The notes under the pieces: generated by a model
The model's input: only the letters and a program-made list of their open reading frames with translations
Told to the model about the DNA's origin: nothing
Databases searched by the model: none
Shown: piece after piece, positions 57,668 through 64,000 of the stretch
Position numbering within the stretch: the first letter of the stretch is position 1
Layout: the number at the start of each line of letters is the position of its first letter
Assembly (NCBI GenBank): GCA_001179505.1
Contig: CDMY01000405.1
Span: 323,127-387,126, forward strand
Source: Vitrella brassicaformis
Lineage: Eukaryota; Sar; Vitrellaceae
Reading direction: 5' to 3'
DNA: 64,000 bases
Position numbers and translations under genes: made by a program

Positions 57668-57760
57668 CACTTGTCGATCCGATTCGATCAGGCCCCAGTG
57701 GGGCCCGTATCCCCTCCCTCCCCCTTCTTCTTCGTTCTCTCTCCCCCCTGTCCCTCCTCG
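57668..57760. promoter_or_regulatory. 93-bp bidirectional spacer, MLO-like / LRR membrane protein
   Basis: Only 93 bp lies between the ATG of the MLO-like gene (57667, minus) and the ATG at 57761 (plus). It is pyrimidine-rich on the plus strand (CTCCCTCCCCCTTCTTCTTC-type). If transcripts have 5' UTRs they must overlap or be extremely short. Confidence 0.45.
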
Positions 57761-60700
57761 ATGTCGTCCCCGTCTCCCCCAAGGCCGTGCGATGAGGATG
57801 AGCCGGATCCTCCTGATGAAGATGTGCCCATGGAGTCTGGAGCTGGAGGCCAGCAACTCGAGGAAACCAACCAGGCGACCAATCACTCGCAGGTCCATCA
57901 GGCTGCAGAGCCACAGATTGACCAGACGGGTGAGGTGCCGCCAACGGAGGTCGACAAGGCCCCGGAGCCGTCTGCAAGCCACAAGGGTGCCGAGCCGTCT
58001 GCAAGCCACAAGGCTGCGGCAGTGTCCCTGCCGGGAGCACTGTGGAGGCGCGAGAGTGTGGAAGCCAGGGCGAGATGGGAACGGCTGGGGCTGGACACCG
58101 TTCGATTCGGGCTCGTGACTAGCCCTGTCAATTGGCTCATCTGGGGCGCACTGTTGCTGGTAGCCGTTCTTGCTGGCACTTACTGCATGGCGGAACAACT
58201 GAAGAAGGTCTTCCATACTCACATCAATGACGCGTGCACCATTCTGGTGATTGCATGTCTCTCCTCTTCTATGCACAGGTGTTCATCTACTACGGTGAGG
58301 GACAAGAAGGAAGGGACACGTGATAACCGGTACGTTGTCAATGGTCGACTCCCTCGTGTGCAGGAGATTTGCATGAGGACGGCACTGAGAAGTATTCATC
58401 AATAAACGAGTTTGTTGACGACCTGACTACACCACACGGTGAGACGAGAATCATTGGAATCAGGACTGTGAGCTCATTCACGTGTGTGCCATCAGACAAC
58501 TACACGTGGCAGAAGGCTAGGTTTGACAAGATCGTCCTCAGCGTCGTAAGCACGATCCGTGAGGCGCAGGGTACTCGCGCTGCTTACATGAATGCTGTTT
58601 CGCCGTTGCCAGGTGTGGGCCCTCTTCGCCTTCTTCACACTGCAAGAGTTTGTGCTTGTTACACTTTTTTGGCGGCCGACTCTCATCGCCTTCCACAACA
58701 GGACGTTGCGACAGTACATTGGTGCTGGCATCCGGGGACAGCATTCAGCAGTGGACCCATCGTCTGAAAAGAAGACCTTCATGAGCCGAGTCAGGTTCAT
58801 TATCGCCAAGATCAGGTACATATGTCATGAGTGTATCGAGTGTTTTCATCGCTACCTCTATAAATGTATCCTCACTCGTCTGTCTCTGTGTCTCTCTTCC
58901 TAACTTTTTCTTTTCCGATATCGAAGAAACGAGTACCTTGGATTCACTGGTCAGTAGTCGACTCCAACAACAACAGCAGTCGAATCCTGTGGACAGTCAC
59001 TGCTTCCTGCTTCTCCCCGTTGTCGATGTTTCCGTCTGTCTGTCCGTCTGTCTGTGTAGGAATTGTGTTTTGGATTTTGCATTTCGCGGTAAAATAAGAT
59101 TGACTCGCATTGTTGACGTCAAGGATGCAAACGACCAATTGCTCAGGATGACTTCGCCGACATCATTCTCCAATCGCGGCGGTGTCTTTTGTACGGGGGC
59201 TGGGATGTTTTGACCTGGAGCCACGTGCCGGCACTCGACTGGCCCACACACGTCGTCCTCTCAGCGTACGACAAACAAGACGAAGACTGACTCTTCCTTG
59301 GGACATACTTCCCGTTATATGTTACAATCAGAATTCTTTGCTTTCATTCTGTGGTGTTCTGTGGCACATTCATCTTCAAGAAGCGGGGTCTTGCCGTGAT
59401 CCTATCGCTGACGGCCAACATGCTGTACATCAGCCACTCGCTGCTCATCGTCTCAGCCATCCTCACCACTGGCCAAATCGGATTGGGATCGCTCCTCGTG
59501 TGAGTGTCCGCCGCGATGTGATTGACAGGCTTCAATGCATCTGCCATCTTTGCTGCTTCTGCAGCGTCCAATCGAGGAGCGCCGTCGACTTTTTCACTTC
59601 CTTTATGCCGTTGGTAAATGTGTCCTGATCTGAGACACGGCCTGTGACTTTGGTGTGCACTCCTGCAGTTCCTCGCTGTGCACGAGCTGAAGGCCCTCGA
59701 CAATCTGCTAAAGCTCAAGTCCTTCCACGACTGGCAGAAACACAACAAGGCTGTCAAGGAAAAGCACCGTATCAGCGTCGCCACCGTCCTATCACCTGAC
59801 GCGTTAGTGCAGCACAAGCATCCGGTGTCCCTGCCAATCGGCAAAGCGACTGGTGCGGCGGACCCGGCGGCCCCGAGCACGCAGGCTGCTGACACCACAC
59901 GTTCCACGCCTGAGGCGGCAGGGCAGTCGGCGTCAAATAGCGGGTCTCCTGACGAGTTTCCGCAGAGAATGGTACAGCAGAAATACTCATGTATGCGTGT
60001 GTGTCTCTCCAACCTCATCTGTGCAGCCGTCACTTGGAGACGCTGAAGCCTCGGTCAGGCGGTCGGTGGGAAATGTGCGTGGACAGCTGAATGGACTTAT
60101 GGACCTGGTCAGTAAGCAACAGTCGACCACAAGCCGTCTCGATTGGATGGGATGCTATGGTTGCCGTGGTGCACTGCAGGAGGGCTTCCTCAGCTCCTAC
60201 GCAAGAGGCGAGATAGAGGAGAAGATGCGCGAAAGACGCCCGTCCATCATGGAGAAGGGCGTCATCCTTCCCGACACAGACCTGTTCGCCGACGGGGCTG
60301 ACGAGAAGTTCCGGGCAATCGAATTTTCCACTTTGTTTGGTCCGGCAGAGCCCGCCTCTCCGTTGCGACAGAGACGAGTGTCAATCGCGTCTATCAAGTC
60401 GGCAGACATTGACAGTGATGCAATCCCGAAAAGTGAGAGGCAGTCGGTGGCGAATGTTGTGGACCAGCTGCCCGAGAGTCACGTGTCGGTGGCTGGGGCG
60501 GGGGAGTCTCGTCGGTCGAGCAACCTGGTTTCCTTCCACGAGGACAAACAACGCCAGACGTCTGCTGAAGTGACCATGCTGCGCGTGGAAAAGTACTCAC
60601 TTGACTACACACGCGCAATGTTCTGTGCTGGGACGTTTCCGTTCCCCTTCATTCAGGGGACTTCGCGTGGTGACTGCGGCACTGTCTGTCTTTCTGCTGG

Positions 60701-62175
60701 GGCTCTTCATCTTCCAAGTCACCCAGCTGATACGCAGCGCTGTCCTTTGTCGGCGGATCGACGCCTGGGAACACAACTGTGTGCTCAAGACACGGCCACC
60801 GATGAAGGGCAGCAGCCCCTGCGACTGCAGGTATACGCACACAACGACTTCACGTAGGCCCCCGTCCTTGCCGACGGCAACATGCTGGCTGCAGATATTT
60901 CATTGTGGACCTTCAGCTAAACCCCGTGGATGGGACGCGGCTGGACAAGCCCCGGAGTAAGGGGGAGATGTTCCACACGGTCGTAGAAGGCCTCAATAGC
61001 TTTGAGTCACTCGAGGGGCTCACCATATACGCGTTCGGTGCTGAGGAGACACCACCGCCCCGCTCTACTACGGTAGCGGGAATCAAAGAAGTGTTTACTA
61101 GCTCAGATGGTAGCTTTATGATTAATTCCTTGTATAGGTCCCAGACTTGACAAAGCAGCCCTTCTTAGTCGAGATCGTGTGGACAGGCATGGTGAGTTGA
61201 GAGGACGACAACATACACAGAGACACACATACACACGATAGAGATGCAGATGCGTGTCTCCCGGACAAGAATCGCCTGTCTCTCCCTTGCAGGCTTTCAC
61301 CACGTGGGAAAACCCTGACTTCTCGAGGCTGCCGCGTCTGAGGGGGTTAGTATTCGCCATCGGTGCGCTGACTGAGATGCCCGAGTCTATCTGCTCCCTC
61401 AAAGACCTGTCGTGGCTTGACATGAGCGGACAAGCCTTCACAAGCATCCCGACGTGTGTCGCCGACCTGAAGGAGCTGCATGTGTTCCGCCTGCTCTTCA
61501 ATCCACTCTGCAACACGGGCTTCCTGCAAGACCCCTCACACCCGCCGAACTTCAAGGAAGTGCTTGAAAAGTAAGACAACTGACGATGGTAAACCGACCT
61601 ACGAGACACATGACATAGTAATGTCTGCCTCTCTTTCCTGTCTGTGTGTCTCTGCGTTTCTCCATGCAGGCTGAAGCCGTGTGGTGGAGCGCCTCAGACT
61701 GGGTCGAGTCACTGTGGGACCACGTGCGCCGACAACAACCAGATCTTCTTAATCATCGACGCCAATGGCGATAAGCTGCTGTGCTACGATGAGGTCAGCC
61801 GACAAGCATCGGGTCTGTCTGTCTATGTCTCTGTGTCTGTCGCCCGTGTCTTGTGTGCCTCCATTACCCCGCCTTACTTGTTCTCCTGTTGTTGTATGTT
61901 GCATATGCAGGTTTCGAAAGTTCAACCGTGGAGCGAAGCCGAGTTTCTGGCGATGCTGTATGACCTTCAGTCGCCCGACGACCCTGTGGGGCCTTGCGCT
62001 AAGTGGAGATCGTTTCAACTGATATTCTCCCAGGTAGGTAGACACACACACGGATGGGTGATGAGTATGTCCTGTCTCACTATGCTGTCTGTGAAACCAC
62101 GCACAGGGTACCACAGACTGCATGGAGTGTCCCTTTGCCGTGGAATCAGCAATCGAGAAGGGCATCGCGACCTAG
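57761..62175 (+). CDS. Multi-pass membrane protein with leucine-rich repeats and cysteine-rich C-terminus
   Basis: More than twelve exons. The start MSSPSPPRPCDEDEPDPPDE lies at 57761, with a tandem repeat EPSASHKGA/EPSASHKAA. Membrane segments follow: NWLIWGALLLVAVLAGTYCM, VWALFAFFTLQEFVLVTLFW, LAVILSLTANMLYISHSLLI, and after a 350-residue cytosolic-like loop RVVTAALSVFLLGLFIFQVT. A leucine-rich stretch follows (LVFAIGALTEMPESICSLKD, LSWLDMSGQAFTSIP, ELHVFRLLFNPLC). The C-terminus is cysteine-rich (CGGAPQTGSSHCGTTC, DCMECPF) with an acidic loop IDANGDKLLCYDE that looks like a degenerate EF-hand or LNR calcium site. The stop is at 62173-62175. Such membrane/LRR combinations occur in large stramenopile and alveolate families. 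Function unknown; a receptor or sensor is plausible. It shares a tiny promoter with the MLO-like gene. Confidence 0.6.
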
Positions 62176-62613
62176 ATGGCTGTGTGCGTGTGTGTGTGTG
62201 TGTGTGCGTGCCCGGGAGAATGACTTTCTGGTGGGTTTTGTGCCTTTATGGGGTAGAACAAGTCAGGCTGTGTGTTTTAGGGCCACCGGGCATTTTGTCT
62301 GCGAATGCTGGCAGCGATTGATTCTCAAGAAGTGTCATTCTCACTGCCACGAGTCACGCATGTGTATTATAGACAATGGCTGGTTTACAAAAGAACAAAA
62401 CATCCATTCAGTATGGACAGGGTCCCTCCAAATGCACCTGTGCGTCAGTGAGTCAGCGAATGGCGACGGGGAATGGACACACGCGCTCACTTGAAAAACA
62501 ACCGAGGCGGCCACGTCCATTCACCCATCCGTCCACCCCATGAGCCCGTCTACAAAAAACTACTGTTCTTGCTCTATACACATTCAGATCAGCCCCAGGC
62601 ACCCACACTGCAC
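62176..62613. other. Convergent 3' spacer, no gene seen
   Basis: About 440 bp between the LRR membrane protein and the secreted EGF-like protein. It starts with a (GT)n run near 62186 and contains no supportable coding frame or RNA fold. Confidence 0.55.
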
Positions 62614-63492
62614 TTAGCAGCCGGGCAGGAACCAGAGGAGGCTGCAGAAGAAGCCCGCCGGCCCACCATCGCCCATCCCGGGAGGCGAAGGGAACGGCGG
62701 GGCGAAGCCATCGGCACCAAAGCCACCACCATAGTCGCCTGCAGCTGATGGCCCACCGTATGATGGCGAAGCGTACGATGGCGCACCACTGTAGGGCTCG
62801 TCGGCAGTGAGGTCCCCTCCTCCCACTGTCTGATGGCCGCCTGTCCACGCACTCCGGTCCTGGCTGTAGGAGGGGTAGGGGTTGGTGTTGGGTGCAGTGT
62901 CGTAGCCATAGCCATTGCTGGGGTAGACCACCTCGCCTGTGTCGCGGTTGATTGGCCGCCTTCGCCGCCTGGGGGGGAGGCCGAAGCCCTCGGGGGCTGC
63001 TGTCACCTCAGCCGCCGACGACTCCTCGGCTGACGACGACTCCTCCTCGGTGGACGACGTTTCCTCTTTGGTGCAGTCGTCCATGGGGCCGCCTAGTTGA
63101 ACGTAGCCATCCCAGCACACACAGCTTCGCTCCATCGTTGACTCGTCATACTCACACCTGCAACATCACAAACAGAATGTGGGCACTGTGTGTGTGGTAT
63201 CATGATGTGGCGAGCCGGCGTGCTCTCACGTGCTGAATTCGCCACACGGGTCAGGGGAGCAGGGGTCCTCGGCGTCCTCACTCGACGGCTCCTCCGCCTG
63301 CTCACTGTCCGGCGGAGGCAAGACGCCTGACACTTCAGATGCGTCGCCTTCGCTGCTGCCTTCGGTTTCTTCCTCCTCTTGCTGCAGCCGCCGTTGGATG
63401 AGCGATATCGATGGCACTGCCGAGATGGATGGCAGGATGAGGCCCATGACGGCGAGCGCCAGGCAGAGGGTGGACGTGGAAAGACTCCTCAT
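62614..63492 (-). CDS. Secreted EGF-like protein with Gly/Tyr/Pro-rich tail
   Basis: Two exons with an intron at about 63220-63160. The start at 63492 (MRSLSTSTLCLALAVMGLIL) is a signal peptide; an in-frame ATG five codons upstream is an alternative. After an acidic Glu/Ser linker, one EGF-like module spans the splice: DPCSPDPCGEFST joined to CEYDESTMERSCVCWDGYVQ and DDCT (C-x4-C...C-x-C-x-G-Y...C). Then Glu/Ser-rich DCTKEETSSTEEESSSAEES, a basic proprotein-convertase-like RRRRR (LPPRRRRRPINRDTGE), a Gly/Ser/Tyr/Pro-rich segment (YGGPSAAGDYGGGFGADG) and a short hydrophobic end FFCSLLWFLPGC. The architecture suggests a secreted, possibly processed wall or matrix protein. No enzyme domain. Confidence 0.7.
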
Positions 63493-64000
63493 GCCCACTC
63501 TGCTCACTCGGAGATGCGATAGACAATACAGATGAAGCCGCGGACGGTGATGCGATGACTCAGAGGAAGGAGTCAGATGAGATCGCTGCGATTGATGAGT
63601 GGGATGATGCGATGGTACGTACGGACGTACGTTGAGCGACTCAGCTGGGAAAAAGGATTCGGATTGGGGGAAAAGGGGGGAAGGGGGGAAGAGAATCCCT
63701 CAAACCCTACTTGAGAGAGCGTGAATTTGCGTGTTCTCCCCGCCGTCTATGGCCCTTGTCATTCGCTTGGGTCTTGTCTATCGTGTCACAATTCGTGTCT
63801 GTCTGTCTGTCTGTCTGTCACGGTAGTCAGTCAGTTTCAAATGTGGTCACACAGACCGCCTCAACTCATGGTTTGTCCATGCCTCTGACGCATCGGAACT
63901 GTAAGAATAGGTGGGAGAGAGTCGGGGAGAATGGTGAAGAGAGGATCTGCCGGGCGGTCAGTCCCGGATAAAGGATTAAGTCAATGCAACGTAAGGTCTG
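63493..64000. other. 5' flank of the EGF-like gene; no further gene seen
   Basis: About 500 bp upstream of the minus-strand EGF-like gene. It holds a TACGTACGGACGTACG palindrome-rich patch near 63615, a G/A-rich run (GGGGGAAAAGGGGGGAAGGGGGG-type, about 63665-63690) and (GTCT)5 near 63800. No coding frame is supported at the window end. Confidence 0.5.

Noticed and set aside
57428-58276. 282-codon minus frame overlapping both sides of the 57.7 kb promoter
   Set aside because: Only its MSSLDGFWAP... part (57667-57550) is used as the MLO-like first exon; the rest is antisense to the plus gene.
1-64000. Transposons, retroelements or viral insertions
   Set aside because: No reverse transcriptase, integrase, transposase, LTR pair or terminal inverted repeats with target duplications were recognised.

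Overview
This is a gene-dense eukaryotic nuclear window of 64 kb holding 19 protein-coding gene models and one tRNA. Genes are split by short introns, mostly about 55-120 nt, with GT-AG ends and a few GC-AG ends. Many introns are built from (TG)n, (GTGTG)n or TCTG-type microsatellites in the sense orientation. The standard genetic code fits every frame read. The best guess is a free-living flagellated protist, probably an alveolate with a complex plastid (chromerid/Vitrella-like). The inference rests on a TMEM231 ciliary transition-zone protein, a plant/fungal-type trifunctional tRNA ligase, an MLO-like membrane protein, a helicase with a signal-plus-transit-like presequence, and the intron style. 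No species marker is visible, so this stays an inference.

Layout by region. 1-0.6 kb: start of a GT32-type glycosyltransferase (minus, cut by the window edge). 0.9-1.9 kb: TMEM231 (plus). 2.2-4.9 kb: a repeat-helix/MYND zinc-finger protein (minus). 5.1 kb: tRNA-Pro(AGG). 5.4-7.9 kb: a major facilitator transporter (plus). 7.9-10.3 kb: gene-free, microsatellite-rich. 10.3-11.4 kb: secreted CREG/PNPOx-like protein (minus). 11.6-13.6 kb: long coiled-coil protein (plus). 14.1-18.3 kb: secreted clostripain-type (C11) protease with cysteine-rich repeats (minus). 18.5-21.8 kb: two Gfo/Idh/MocA (inositol 2-dehydrogenase-like) paralogs, tail to tail. 22.1-23.3 kb: small secreted helical protein. 23.5-24.7 kb: membrane-anchored methyltransferase. 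24.8-27.1 kb: GT61 glycosyltransferase. 27.6-30.9 kb: GT17 (MGAT3-like) glycosyltransferase. 31.2-37.5 kb: tRNA ligase. 38.0-44.9 kb: UPF1/SF1 helicase with a secretory/plastid-like leader and a SAP domain. 45.3-47.0 kb: unrecognised basic-tailed protein. 47-49.2 kb: gene-free, repeat-rich. 49.2-51.6 kb: carnosine N-methyltransferase homolog. 52.0-57.7 kb: MLO-like channel fused to EF-hands. 57.8-62.2 kb: multi-pass membrane protein with leucine-rich repeats. 62.6-63.5 kb: secreted EGF-like protein.

Organisation: all seven plus-strand protein genes lie head to head with a minus-strand gene across short shared 5' spacers, two of them only 90 and 93 bp between start codons. Gene-free sequence and microsatellites collect in the convergent (3'-3') spacers. 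Functional themes are glycan building (GT32, GT61, GT17), RNA repair and metabolism (tRNA ligase, SF1 helicase, tRNA), secreted or membrane proteins, and inositol-type redox. The most interesting items are the MLO/EF-hand fusion, the targeted SF1 helicase with a SAP tail, the strict divergent layout, the stop-free TG-polarised introns, and an apparent +1 frameshift in the C11 protease.
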